DNA of 64,000 nucleotides, from contig MEOQ01000012.1 of assembly GCA_001769275.1 (NCBI GenBank), forward strand, positions 62,001 to 126,000. The letters are read 5' to 3'. The DNA is from Bacteroidetes bacterium GWF2_43_63 (lineage in GTDB: Bacteria > Bacteroidota > Bacteroidia > Bacteroidales > DTU049). Shown one piece after another: positions 9,094-19,003 of the stretch (the stretch's first letter is position 1; each line of letters opens with the position of its first letter). The notes under the pieces were generated by a model. That model did no database searches, was not told the origin of the DNA, and saw nothing but the letters and a program-made list of their open reading frames with translations. The position numbers and the translations under genes are program-made.

Positions 9094-11937
9094 CTATTTT
9101 TGAATAACACTAAACGATTTTCCTTTGCAGCCATAGACTCGGAAGAAATACAATCCTTCTTTGAGTCTATCCAGATTGATCTGGAAATATTCATTCGGGA
9201 CTACGCCACTGATAACCACTATGCCCTTTTCATCCGTAACTGAATACAAAGTTCCGCAAAGGTTTGAAGGCACCTGGATTCTTAATTCATCCGAAGCAGG
9301 ATTCGGATAAATTCTGATTGCTTTGTAGTCCGTGTTTTCAGAAATACCGACTCCACTTGCATTGAGTGCTGCAGCCAACGATGTGTCGCTGCATGTAAGC
9401 GAATGCACAATGCACCGAAAATTCTGATTATCATTGGCCATGCTGACATTTGAAACAATCAATGTATCGTTGAATGTGCCTGTATACTGGCCTCCTTCGG
9501 TCAAATCAATAAATCCAAAACCCAAATCGCCCTGCCATTGAAAAAACGCCGGCGATGCTAAAGTGGTCACAACAAACTGGGCCGCAGAGTCTATCGTCAC
9601 ATATTGATTTACAGGGTGCTGAATAATGTCGGCAGGATGAAGCGTCAGGTCCAGTGTTATCACTGAATCGCAACCAGCAGCTGTTGGAATGATGTACACC
9701 GCCGTATTATTACTGCTGGCATACGTATTTCCATCAATCCATGTAAATGGCTCACAAGAGAAATGCACATCCTCAACTGCAGAACTGTGGTTTAATGTCA
9801 GGTCAAGTGACACCAATGAATCGCATCCTGCAAGATTTGTAATCTGATAAACCGCAGTATTATTGCTTGCTGTATAGGTGATCCCATCAATCCATGTAAA
9901 GGAATCACAGTCTGAAACAATATCAGTAACATGATCCGATAAAATTTCGAGATTTAAAGTAATGACAGAATCACAGCCGGCAGCATTGGTCAGGAAAAAT
10001 CTTGCCGTATCAGTATCTTCGAAGTAAGTGTTTCCATCAATCCATGAAAATGAATCACAGGATGAGTGATTATCCGTATAATCAGTGCTGTTTTTTACTG
10101 TCAGATTGAGTGTAACCAGAGAGTCGCACCCATGAGCCGTTGTAAGCATAAATGAAGGTGTTGAAGTGCTGGCATAATAATGTATACCATCAACCCAAAT
10201 CAACGAATCACAGACCGTCTGGCTATCGACATTGGTCTCACTATTATTTATTGTGAGATTCAGAGTTATAACTGAATCACAACCTGCGGAATTAATCAGT
10301 GTCATCTGTGGTGCACTGGTACTTTGTGTGTACGTGACTCCATCAATCCATGTAAAAGAATCACAGGCAGACTGGACATCGGTAACCGAGTCTTTAAGAA
10401 TTGTCAGATGAAGGGTCACCAGCGAATCACAGCCGGCAACATTAGTCAGCGTGAATTGCGGTGTAGATGTACTTTCTTTATATGTGAGGCCGTCAATCCA
10501 CGTGATAGAATCGCATGCTGAACGGACGTCAGTTGATGAATTAGCGTTTATTCTCAGGTGCAGTGTTACAACCGAATCGCAGCCGGCTGCATTCTGCATG
10601 ATATATATAGCGGTATCAATATCATCAAAATAAGTGATTCCGTTTATCCATGTATATGAAAAATTACAGGTATTTATTGTATCGGCGCCAAAAGACGTGT
10701 GACATTGATAAAAGGCTCGTACATGGCCGGCATCGGTAAACAGATTATCATTTGCGCGTGCACCGACAGCCACCAGCGATGCATCGTAATTCATTCCGAC
10801 AGAAATTCCGGCCATATCACCATCTCCCTCTCCGCATATAGCACTACCCATCAATTCCCATACGCCCGAATTGAAATTATAAACTTTTGCATGACCAGCA
10901 TTGGTTCCCAAAAAGTCATTATTGACTGCTCCGGCAATCAGAGAATTGCCATCATAACTTAATTTAATGGATTCACCAAAACGGTCTTGTGCGACATCTC
11001 CATACATCGGGTTTCCTTTCAGCTGCCACTGACTGGCCACATATTCATACACTTTTACCTGCCCGGCAGAAGTGCCGGCCACGCTGTTTCCAGGGCTTCC
11101 GACCGCCAGGACCAAACCCGAAGCATCAAGGCTGACACCATTACCAGCACCATTATTAGTTGTGTCACCATGTACCGGAATACCCATTTGTGTCCAATAG
11201 CCACCCGATTGATATTGAAAAACCTTGACCTGCCCCGAATTACTGCCCCATGGGTCGGCGTTTTTTGCACCGATGGCAACAATAGATCCATCGGCATTGA
11301 TGCTAACTGAACACCCAAAAAAATCGTAGGCAGCTGAACCACAAAAAGTGCTGCCCAGTTGAGTCCATGAGGCTCCGATAAATCTGAAAACACGGGCATT
11401 ACCTGTACTGGTTCCGTAAGTTGCATCATATTGCGATCCAACGATAAGGGTTAAGCCATCGGCACTCATCGAAATGGCATTGCCGCATAAGTCACCCGGA
11501 GAGTCGCCTGCAATTGAATTGCCTTTCTGCACCCAGGCACCGGAAATATTTTGATAAACATCCACTTTGCCGGAATTGGTGCCATTGATATCGCTGCCAG
11601 TAATGCCAACCGCTATAATAGTGCCATTTGCGTTTGTCGAAACCGCCCATCCAACATTATCGTTCGCAACGCTGCCAAAAATATCCTGACCGTGTTTCTG
11701 CCAGCTGGACCCGTTGTACTGATACACACTGACGCGCCCTCCGTTGAAGGCCAGTGCATCATTCAAATAAGCTCCCGAAATAAATGTTGTTCCATCGGCA
11801 CTCATGCATAATGAAGCTCCAAACCATTCTTCGTTTCCTTCACCGGTCATTTCGTTGCCATACTGCATCCATTGAATTTGTGCAGACATGTGTAATGAGA
11901 AAAAAATGAGAACTACAATAAAAAATGAAATCTTCAT
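9094..11937 (-). CDS. T9SS-secreted propeller protein with seven CDSFTWIDG repeats, 947 aa
   Basis: The protein has a short signal peptide (ending HMSAQ) and a seven-bladed FG-GAP-like propeller (about 20-420, blades starting W.Q.G). Seven tandem modules of about 50 residues follow (about 425-770), each with a C[DE]SFTWIDG.TY start and an AGCDS[LV][VI][TS]L.L end. An Ig-like domain (about 775-865) and a type A sorting domain from about 875 (IYPNPASDE) complete it. The paired cysteines in each module probably form disulphides outside the cell. Such WIDG repeats are common in Bacteroidota giant secreted proteins of unknown role. It is the first gene of the minus operon, and a -7 match TATATTTG lies just upstream on the minus strand (11962-11955). 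Confidence 0.8.
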   Translation of the reverse strand: MKISFFIVVLIFFSLHMSAQIQWMQYGNEMTGEGNEEWFGASLCMSADGTTFISGAYLNDALAFNGGRVSVYQYNGSSWQKHGQDIFGSVANDNVGWAVSTNANGTIIAVGITGSDINGTNSGKVDVYQNISGAWVQKGNSIAGDSPGDLCGNAISMSADGLTLIVGSQYDATYGTSTGNARVFRFIGASWTQLGSTFCGSAAYDFFGCSVSINADGSIVAIGAKNADPWGSNSGQVKVFQYQSGGYWTQMGIPVHGDTTNNGAGNGVSLDASGLVLAVGSPGNSVAGTSAGQVKVYEYVASQWQLKGNPMYGDVAQDRFGESIKLSYDGNSLIAGAVNNDFLGTNAGHAKVYNFNSGVWELMGSAICGEGDGDMAGISVGMNYDASLVAVGARANDNLFTDAGHVRAFYQCHTSFGADTINTCNFSYTWINGITYFDDIDTAIYIMQNAAGCDSVVTLHLRINANSSTDVRSACDSITWIDGLTYKESTSTPQFTLTNVAGCDSLVTLHLTILKDSVTDVQSACDSFTWIDGVTYTQSTSAPQMTLINSAGCDSVITLNLTINNSETNVDSQTVCDSLIWVDGIHYYASTSTPSFMLTTAHGCDSLVTLNLTVKNSTDYTDNHSSCDSFSWIDGNTYFEDTDTARFFLTNAAGCDSVITLNLEILSDHVTDIVSDCDSFTWIDGITYTASNNTAVYQITNLAGCDSLVSLDLTLNHSSAVEDVHFSCEPFTWIDGNTYASSNNTAVYIIPTAAGCDSVITLDLTLHPADIIQHPVNQYVTIDSAAQFVVTTLASPAFFQWQGDLGFGFIDLTEGGQYTGTFNDTLIVSNVSMANDNQNFRCIVHSLTCSDTSLAAALNASGVGISENTDYKAIRIYPNPASDELRIQVPSNLCGTLYSVTDEKGIVVISGVVPNEYFQINLDRLKEGLYFFRVYGCKGKSFSVIQK
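9719..10690 (-). repeat. Coding tandem repeat: seven WIDG modules, about 150 bp each
   Basis: This stretch of the 947-aa gene encodes seven successive copies of a module of about 50 residues with a C..F.WIDG...Y start and an AGCDS end. At DNA level the copies share the string ATCCATGTAAA or close variants on the plus strand, with many synonymous differences, so the duplications are old or under selection at protein level. The 649-aa neighbour carries a single copy. Confidence 0.8.
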
Positions 11938-11954
11938 TTTAAAAATGTTTGCAT

Positions 11955-11989
11955 CAAATATACAATAATTTGAAAAAAATGTAGATTTG
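11955..11989. promoter_or_regulatory. Divergent Bacteroidota -7 elements between T9SS genes
   Basis: Within the gap of about 70 bases, TATATTTG reads on the minus strand (11962-11955) towards the 947-aa gene, and TAGATTTG reads on the plus strand (11982-11989) towards the long beta-helix gene. Both fit TAnnTTTG exactly. No clear TTG lies 19 bases upstream of either, so strength is uncertain. The plus element would start transcription near 11996, past the ATG at 11987. That supports ATG 12008 as the true start of the plus gene. Confidence 0.5.
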
Positions 11990-12007
11990 TATATTAAAAA
12001 TGTAAAT

Positions 12008-15000
12008 ATGAAACCGCTCGTGCTGATTTTAGTGTTATCTGTTTGTTTTCTTTCGGAACAGCTGTCAGCCCAAACAGCAAATTATGTTACTATAGGAAAC
12101 GGAACGACACAAACTTATGACCTACCGACAACTGCAACTTCTTATTACAGTTGGAGTGCCTGCATATACCAAGCAAGTGAGATCAATTATTCCGGTTGTA
12201 TTGATTCGATTTATTATTATGTGGGCAGTAACAACAGCCCTAATGTACAGACCAACCAAAAAATCATGTTGGCTGAAATTCCGGACATTGTTTTTGCTGA
12301 TACTTACAAGCCTGATACATCTCAAATGATTACGGTATTTGAAGGATCTCTGGCATTTTCAAGCCCCGGCTGGAAAAAAATTCCTTTATCGCATCATTTT
12401 TATTATTCCGGAAATGGAAGCCTTGTAGTTTATTACCAGAATAAGAAAGGCCCTTCATCAGCATCTTTTGTCAATTTCAGATACACAGCGGGCGCATCAA
12501 ACCTTGCAAAAGAATTCAGCCATAGCATTTATTCCTATGTATTTCCAAATTCAAATGGGAGTTTCACAACCGAAAGGCCAAATATAAAATTAGCTTTTCA
12601 GCCAGTATATACTCATGATGTTCAATTGATTGAAATAACAGAACCAGCAGGATCCATTCTGCAATCCGACAGTCCTTATTATATAAAAGTAAAAATCCGA
12701 AACTATGGAACCGACACGCTGGAATCGGCCACTATTCATTGGTTGGTAAATGGTGTGCCGCAGACGCCGATTGACTGGACTGGTGTACTGCCTCATGACT
12801 CCATCTCAAATGAAATAACGCTGGGTAATTACACCTTTTCCGGAATAGGCTATACAGATCTGACAGCCTACACCAGCAACCCTAACGGATTGCAGGATGC
12901 ATATGTATATAACGATACATTAATGCAAACCTGGTATTTATGCGAATCAGCATCTCATACACAGTTTTCGGTTGATCCGGCTGCCCCGACCGGAGTTTTA
13001 AATTTTGGAAGTTTTAAAGATGCTTTGTATTATCTGAAAACCTGTGGCGTAAAAGACACAACTGTTTTCAGTATTCAAAATGGCACATATGATACGCTGC
13101 TGACCTTCGATTTTAGCATTCCCGGAATCTCAGACTCAGCCTGGGTGGTCTTTACGTCAGCCAGCAATAATGCGCAGGACGTTACGCTCAGGCACTCATG
13201 CATTTCGGCAACCAACGCAGTCATCAATTTCAATAAAAGTCACTATATCGAGGTTAAACACCTGACCTTGCAAGCGGTGTACAATTCATCGGAATATGGA
13301 TGCTGTGTGAATTTAATGGATAGTTGTACGAATATAAAAATAGACCACAATATTTTATTAGGGGTCGACACTGTGCCATTGTACACTAATAGGTTGGTGA
13401 ATATCCGTAACGATGTTGTCGGTTTGGCTTCAAATATAGAAATCACAAACAACCTGCTACGCAATGGAGCTTATTCAATTCAATTAACCGGATTAGGATT
13501 AGGCTCTCAGGCTTACAACAATCTCATAGAGAATAATACCATCGAAGACTTTTATTACGCAGGCATTCAACTGACACGACAAAACAACCTGCAAGTCAAC
13601 GGAAATAAAATTTCTTCCATCAACGCCAATTCCACATCCAATGGCATTTATATGAGCGAAGTCAAACAGCTGATTGCTGAAAGAAACAATATTTGCGGAC
13701 CATTTCAGTATGGAATGTATCTCGACCGGGTGCAGGCTTTAAGCTCCAATCCGGCATCAATTGTAAATAATTTCATTTCCACCCTTTCAAGCAACGGAAG
13801 CTCTATTCATTTTATTTATGGGGAGAATATACTTTTTTATCACAACAGCCTGCTGCAGCGCGGTGCGGGAAAAGTATTCAGCAACAGTAGTTATACACAA
13901 GCAATAATCCGCAACAATATTCTGGCAAACTATGGTGGTGGATATGTGTTTAATTATTACAACGGATTCAATTCTGACTACAACATTCTTTACACTACTG
14001 GTCCAACATTTTCGAACTATGGCTCATTCAGTTCATTACAGACCACTTATAATATGGAATTCCATTCATACAACCTGGATCCCCAATATATGAGTGAATC
14101 CAATCTGCATGTATTTCACGAATCCGTGAATAATATCGGAACGCCCGTTGGAATCATGATTGACATTGATGGTGAAATACGTGATTCGCTTCTTCCGGAT
14201 ATTGGTGCTGATGAATTCACACCATTAATAACAGATGCCGGCATTTTCAATATAGAGTCCCCTGTACCTGTTCCGCATTCATTGGCAGGTCAGTCATATC
14301 CTCTTGTTATAAAAATCATCAATAATGGAAATGACACTCTTAAAAAAGTAATGTTGCATTACGAAATTGATGGAGTTACACAAACATCGCAACCCTGGGC
14401 AGGCCTCATAGTTACTGATTCTGTAAGCACTAATATTACCCTCGATACTGTATTGTTTGGTTCTGCCGGAATACATAGCATTAAAGTCTGGACATCGCTG
14501 CCAAATGACTCGGTAGATATCATGCCTGACAACGATACGCTTTTTCAGCAGTATAAAGTTTGTGACAGAGTGCTGGCCGGGCCATATACCATTAATTCAA
14601 CACAGCCGTCATCGGCAACAAACTTCAGGTATTTCAACGAAGTGCATCAACAGCTAAGCACCTGCGGGATCAGTGATTCCACCGTGTTTTATATTAACCC
14701 GGGGCTATACGATACTATACTGGTTTTCGATTATCCCATTGATGGCACTGCGTCCGATTCATGGGTGGTATTTCAGTCTGCAACGGGCAATCCATCCGAT
14801 GTCACCTTCCGCCATTTATGTTCGAGCACACGCAATTTTGTGATCGGATTTATGGACACAAGATATATCGAAATAAAATATTTGAAAATCACACCCATCA
14901 GTTCTGTATTTGGCGATAATGATTGTGCTGTCGCCTTTCTGAATGGAGCTGAGCATATTGCATGTACCGGTAATATTATGATCGGTGATGTAACTACAAA

Positions 15001-18000
15001 TACAGAGTGGAGTGCCTCGTTGATTCATAATCCGGACAATTCTCTAGTAAACTATATTTCAGTAACGGGGAATTCAATATACAATGGCGCTTACGGAATT
15101 CTTTTTTCAGGTCCGTCATTGGAAACAGGAAATATTATCCGTGATAACAAGGTTTATAACTATTTACGTTATGGAATTCTCTGCGTCAATCAATATCGGA
15201 TGGACCTGAGTGGTAATGAAGTTTATTCAGCATCAACACTAAATAGCAGTAGTGGCATGTGGCTTTCAAATTGCCGAAACAGTTTGTTTAATGCCAATAC
15301 TATTTACGGCAATCAGGATTGTGGAATTTTTTATACGGGCTGTCAAGGAAGCACCTCATTACACAATCTCATAAGCAATAATTGTATAACTAACTCCAGA
15401 GGAATTGCTTTCAGGGTTGAATGCAGCTGGTTTAGCGATTTTTATCACAACAGCATATTAAATACCGGCACCGGAAGAGTGTTTGATGTGTATAACTGTT
15501 CTGAATTAATCATCAAGAATAACATTTTTGCAAGCACCGGTGATGGTGTAGCATTGGCAATATCAGTTGCGAATCTGGTATCCGATTACAACAATCTGTA
15601 CACAAACGGAATCGGTCTGGTAAACAATAATTATACAGTATCCACTTTATCAACCTGGCAGAACTCTTCATCGCAGGACCTGCACTCGGTTAGCGAAAAT
15701 CCCAATTTTGTCAGCAATTCAGACCTGCACATGTACGATCTTTCCCTGAATGATCTGGGAGCACCAGTTGGAATACCAACCGATATGGATAATGAATTGC
15801 GCGATCTGAATCACCCTGACATTGGTGCCGACGAGTACAATCCTTTTCAGCAGGATGCTGGTGTTGAAATTATAACTTCACCTGTACATACACCTCGCCC
15901 ACTAACTGGAATTCCAATCGATTTAAAAATCAGGCTGAACAACTATGCAGCCGACACACTGAATAAAGCATCGGTATATTTTGCAGTGGATGGCACACTT
16001 CAGGGAGTGTATAACTGGACTGGGAGTGTTTTGCCAGACTCTGTATCCTCCGAGGTGACTATTGGTCAGGTTACATTTCCGGTAAGCGGTTTACATACAG
16101 TCCGCGTCTGGACCTCCATGCCCAATGATTCATCCGATCACATTCCGGTGAATGATACACTGCAATCAGAATATCAGGTTTGCGATCAGTACCTTGCCGG
16201 AACATACACGATTGATCCATTATCAGCTACTGCAGGTGTAAATTTCAGCCACTTTGCTGAAGTTTTAAATGAATTAAAAACCTGTGGGATATCTGACACA
16301 ACCATATTTGAGATTTCATCAGGTGTATACGACACTTTACTGAATATCGATTTCCCAATTCCAGGTGCATGTGATTCTGCACACGTAATTTTTTGTTCCT
16401 TAGCCAATAATCCGGATTCAGTCACTATCAGTCATTCTGCTGTCGGAGCATCAGATAATTATATTATCAGACTCAATGAAACATCGTTTACTGAATTTCA
16501 TAATCTGACTTTTAATGCGTCGGGAACCAGCTATGGGCGCTGCTTTGATTTCGGCACAAATACCAATTACATCAGACTGAAAGGAAATCGCATATGCGGA
16601 AACCCGCTTGCAGGAAATACAGAACAAACTGCGCTGATTTATAATAACAGTAGCTGCACTCATATTGTTATTGACGAAAATCAGATCGAATCGGGCTCGA
16701 CCGCAATATTGTTCAGAGGGAACAGCAGTATTGCTGGTATAAAAAATAATATAATAAGCAAAAACATTTTTCACAATTTCAGACAATTTGGATTGTTTTC
16801 CTCATCAGAAAAAGATCTTACGATTAGTGAAAATCTTTTTGACAATGATTCTTTAAGTACGTCGCAAGCATCAATCTATCTGAATAATATCCATAGCGTG
16901 ATTGTCGAAAAAAATAAAATATCACTATCAGCCGGCCAGGGAATCGTTGTAAAAAACAGTCAGTGCAGTGCAGCTCAACCAGGCCTTATTGCAAATAATT
17001 TTGTTTCCATAGGTGGCTCCGGAACTACGATTGCGCTAGCCATGGATACATCCGAATATTGGAATGTCTATCACAACACACTGCACACTTACTCGAATAG
17101 CACTTCACTCAATGTTGCTCTTTCGGCAAATGAATTGCAATATTCAAATTTTGCAAATAATATTTATAGTAGTAACTATGATTACTCTGTTTTGCTCAAG
17201 AGTCCCTTCCTACTCAACACTTCAGATTACAATGTTTTCAAAAACAATGGTTCTTTAATCATTCATTACCTAAATAATAATTACTCTTTGTCCTACTGGC
17301 AGACAAACTATCAAACCGAGCTGCATTCATTCGTGTCATCACCTCAGTTTTGTAGTGATACAGACCTGCATGTCACCGATTTTGTTGTGAATAACAAAGG
17401 ACTAAACGTTGGAGTCAGTACAGATATTGATTATGAAATGCGGAATTTGAGTACGCCTGACATTGGAGCGGATGAAATCATAGCACAGACAGACCCGGTC
17501 ATTGTTCGCATTGCTGAACCTGTTTCCTCCACTGCATGTAATATGCCTGTTTTTGTAAAAATAGTGCTGTTGAATGCTGGATTAAACACATTATATTCAA
17601 TTCCGGTTTCATATTCTCTGGATGGCGTGCTTCAAGCAAATGAAACATGGACCGGAACACTGAACAGTTCCGATTCAATTGAATATCAGTTTACAACTAC
17701 TTTCCCCGGGCCTCTAAACACATACGATATTTGTGCAGCTATTTCCTTGCTTTCAGATGAAGATACAACCAACAACAAAATCTGTAATACAATTGTCGCT
17801 ACCGGCGTTGGAATTGAAAAGGAAAATTCAGGAAATACCGCTCTGAATATAGTCCCTAATCCCGCCGACGAAGTACTGACATGCGAAATCAGCTATTCAG
17901 ATGAAGAGCTCTGTAAAGCAAAAATCCTAAACGCCAACGGAGAAACAGTTAAAACATATGCGTTTATTGTTCAGCAGGGTCTGACAACTCACCACTTTGA

Positions 18001-18088
18001 AACATCATGTTTTGAGCAGGGTATGTATGTGCTTCAGCTTGAAATAGGCTCAACGATGATTTCTGAAAGATTTGCTGTCGTTCATTAA
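12008..18088 (+). CDS. Giant T9SS-secreted protein with three beta-helix/CARDB modules, 2026 aa
   Basis: I chose ATG 12008 over 11987 because it begins a standard signal peptide (MKPLVLILVL...SAQ) and lies downstream of a TAnnTTTG element. An N-terminal domain of about 180 residues matches that of the 949-aa protein. A unit of CARDB-like sandwich plus parallel beta-helix then occurs three times with a period of about 540 residues (starting near 200, 745 and 1285). Each helix is introduced by C[DE]...G.YTI-like text and a LKTCG[IV].D[TS]T[VI]F signature. A fourth CARDB-like domain (about 1830) and a type A sorting domain (from about 1945, IVPNPADE) end it. It has probably grown by internal duplication from a one-unit ancestor. 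Its surface role and ligand are unknown. Confidence 0.8.
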   Translation: MKPLVLILVLSVCFLSEQLSAQTANYVTIGNGTTQTYDLPTTATSYYSWSACIYQASEINYSGCIDSIYYYVGSNNSPNVQTNQKIMLAEIPDIVFADTYKPDTSQMITVFEGSLAFSSPGWKKIPLSHHFYYSGNGSLVVYYQNKKGPSSASFVNFRYTAGASNLAKEFSHSIYSYVFPNSNGSFTTERPNIKLAFQPVYTHDVQLIEITEPAGSILQSDSPYYIKVKIRNYGTDTLESATIHWLVNGVPQTPIDWTGVLPHDSISNEITLGNYTFSGIGYTDLTAYTSNPNGLQDAYVYNDTLMQTWYLCESASHTQFSVDPAAPTGVLNFGSFKDALYYLKTCGVKDTTVFSIQNGTYDTLLTFDFSIPGISDSAWVVFTSASNNAQDVTLRHSCISATNAVINFNKSHYIEVKHLTLQAVYNSSEYGCCVNLMDSCTNIKIDHNILLGVDTVPLYTNRLVNIRNDVVGLASNIEITNNLLRNGAYSIQLTGLGLGSQAYNNLIENNTIEDFYYAGIQLTRQNNLQVNGNKISSINANSTSNGIYMSEVKQLIAERNNICGPFQYGMYLDRVQALSSNPASIVNNFISTLSSNGSSIHFIYGENILFYHNSLLQRGAGKVFSNSSYTQAIIRNNILANYGGGYVFNYYNGFNSDYNILYTTGPTFSNYGSFSSLQTTYNMEFHSYNLDPQYMSESNLHVFHESVNNIGTPVGIMIDIDGEIRDSLLPDIGADEFTPLITDAGIFNIESPVPVPHSLAGQSYPLVIKIINNGNDTLKKVMLHYEIDGVTQTSQPWAGLIVTDSVSTNITLDTVLFGSAGIHSIKVWTSLPNDSVDIMPDNDTLFQQYKVCDRVLAGPYTINSTQPSSATNFRYFNEVHQQLSTCGISDSTVFYINPGLYDTILVFDYPIDGTASDSWVVFQSATGNPSDVTFRHLCSSTRNFVIGFMDTRYIEIKYLKITPISSVFGDNDCAVAFLNGAEHIACTGNIMIGDVTTNTEWSASLIHNPDNSLVNYISVTGNSIYNGAYGILFSGPSLETGNIIRDNKVYNYLRYGILCVNQYRMDLSGNEVYSASTLNSSSGMWLSNCRNSLFNANTIYGNQDCGIFYTGCQGSTSLHNLISNNCITNSRGIAFRVECSWFSDFYHNSILNTGTGRVFDVYNCSELIIKNNIFASTGDGVALAISVANLVSDYNNLYTNGIGLVNNNYTVSTLSTWQNSSSQDLHSVSENPNFVSNSDLHMYDLSLNDLGAPVGIPTDMDNELRDLNHPDIGADEYNPFQQDAGVEIITSPVHTPRPLTGIPIDLKIRLNNYAADTLNKASVYFAVDGTLQGVYNWTGSVLPDSVSSEVTIGQVTFPVSGLHTVRVWTSMPNDSSDHIPVNDTLQSEYQVCDQYLAGTYTIDPLSATAGVNFSHFAEVLNELKTCGISDTTIFEISSGVYDTLLNIDFPIPGACDSAHVIFCSLANNPDSVTISHSAVGASDNYIIRLNETSFTEFHNLTFNASGTSYGRCFDFGTNTNYIRLKGNRICGNPLAGNTEQTALIYNNSSCTHIVIDENQIESGSTAILFRGNSSIAGIKNNIISKNIFHNFRQFGLFSSSEKDLTISENLFDNDSLSTSQASIYLNNIHSVIVEKNKISLSAGQGIVVKNSQCSAAQPGLIANNFVSIGGSGTTIALAMDTSEYWNVYHNTLHTYSNSTSLNVALSANELQYSNFANNIYSSNYDYSVLLKSPFLLNTSDYNVFKNNGSLIIHYLNNNYSLSYWQTNYQTELHSFVSSPQFCSDTDLHVTDFVVNNKGLNVGVSTDIDYEMRNLSTPDIGADEIIAQTDPVIVRIAEPVSSTACNMPVFVKIVLLNAGLNTLYSIPVSYSLDGVLQANETWTGTLNSSDSIEYQFTTTFPGPLNTYDICAAISLLSDEDTTNNKICNTIVATGVGIEKENSGNTALNIVPNPADEVLTCEISYSDEELCKAKILNANGETVKTYAFIVQQGLTTHHFETSCFEQGMYVLQLEIGSTMISERFAVVH

Positions 18089-18092
18089 AGTT

Positions 18093-18127
18093 AAGCCGTA
18101 CTCCACTACTTTATAATAAATCGGCTT
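18093..18127 (+). terminator. Weak terminator candidate after the giant T9SS gene
   Basis: AAGCCG (18093-18098) and CGGCTT (18122-18127) can pair across a 23-base loop, with a T-rich stretch about 13 bases further on. The remaining bases up to 18263 show no gene that I can support. Confidence 0.25.
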
Positions 18128-18263
18128 CCCACATCTTTGTTTTTTACTCCAGCATCCTGTAGGCGCCGACTTATTTTCGAATCTGTTCCAAGTTTGCACC
18201 AAAATCGAAATGCAATTTTGTTTTACAAAATGAAATTATTGCATCCGCAAAAAACCGTACCTA

Positions 18264-19001
18264 CTACAATAAGTTTATTTTCACCGCAGCCACCTTCTCT
18301 TTCGAAGTCATTTGAATCATACTGTCGCGAATTGGATTGTCACTTAATAACACTTTGTCGTTGTTGTACATGCTTGCTGAATCGCGGTTGACTGAGCCAC
18401 TCATATGAAATTCCACAGCTCCGGATTCTTTCAGCAATGAAATATTTTCTGCATTTACTCCACTTCCGGGCATAATGATGATGCGGTCTCCGGCTTGCTT
18501 GATCAACTCTGCAATCAGCACTCGTCCTTCAACGGCTGTGTTTTTCTGACCACTTGTAAGCAGGCGCTGACAGCCGGCTTCAATGATATCTTCGAGTCCC
18601 TGAAGCGGATCACGGCACACATCGAAAGCACGATGAAAGGTGACATTTAGTGGTGAAGCCAGTTCAACGATTAAATGCGTAATTTCTTTGTCAATATTCC
18701 CATCAGGCAGCAGAAATCCGCACACAATGCCGACTGCACCACTCTGCTTGGCGAATTCAATGTCGCGGCAAATCTCATTCATCTCCGCCTTGCTATAAAC
18801 AAAATCACCCGGTCGCGGCCGAATCAACACATACACAGGCACACTGCTTTCGCTTATGGCACCTTGAATCAATCCTGCAGACGGCGTAGTTCCACCACAA
18901 AATAAATTGCTGCAAAGCTCAATCCGGTCTGCCCCACCCTCAATCGCTGCTTCGAGCGATTCGAGCGATGTTGCAACTACTTCCAAAATTTTTTCATTCA
19001 T
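18264..19001 (-). CDS. cutC: CutC family protein
   Basis: This 245-aa protein shows the TIM-barrel signatures of CutC: LEVVATSLESLEAAIEGGADRIELCSN at the start, then GGTTPSAG, VYVLIRPRPGDF, VTFHRAFD and QRLLTSGQK. CutC proteins were named for copper homeostasis in E. coli, but direct copper binding and the physiological role are disputed, and in bacteria they often sit beside glycosidases. Here the gene follows a transglutaminase-like gene by two bases and a GH20 hexosaminidase before that. The genetic setting therefore points to glycan or peptidoglycan-derived metabolism rather than copper. It is cytoplasmic, with no signal peptide. Length and motifs match full-size family members. Confidence 0.85.
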   Translation of the reverse strand: MNEKILEVVATSLESLEAAIEGGADRIELCSNLFCGGTTPSAGLIQGAISESSVPVYVLIRPRPGDFVYSKAEMNEICRDIEFAKQSGAVGIVCGFLLPDGNIDKEITHLIVELASPLNVTFHRAFDVCRDPLQGLEDIIEAGCQRLLTSGQKNTAVEGRVLIAELIKQAGDRIIIMPGSGVNAENISLLKESGAVEFHMSGSVNRDSASMYNNDKVLLSDNPIRDSMIQMTSKEKVAAVKINLL

Positions 19002-19003
19002 GA

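Noticed and set aside
9719-10690. Repeats every 150 bases resembling a CRISPR-like array
   Set aside because: The repeats are in-frame coding modules of the 947-aa protein with synonymous variation, not identical repeats with unique spacers, and no cas genes are present.
11987-12007. Upstream ATG at 11987 for the giant T9SS gene
   Set aside because: It lies inside or just before the predicted transcription start and adds residues before the signal peptide; ATG 12008 is preferred.
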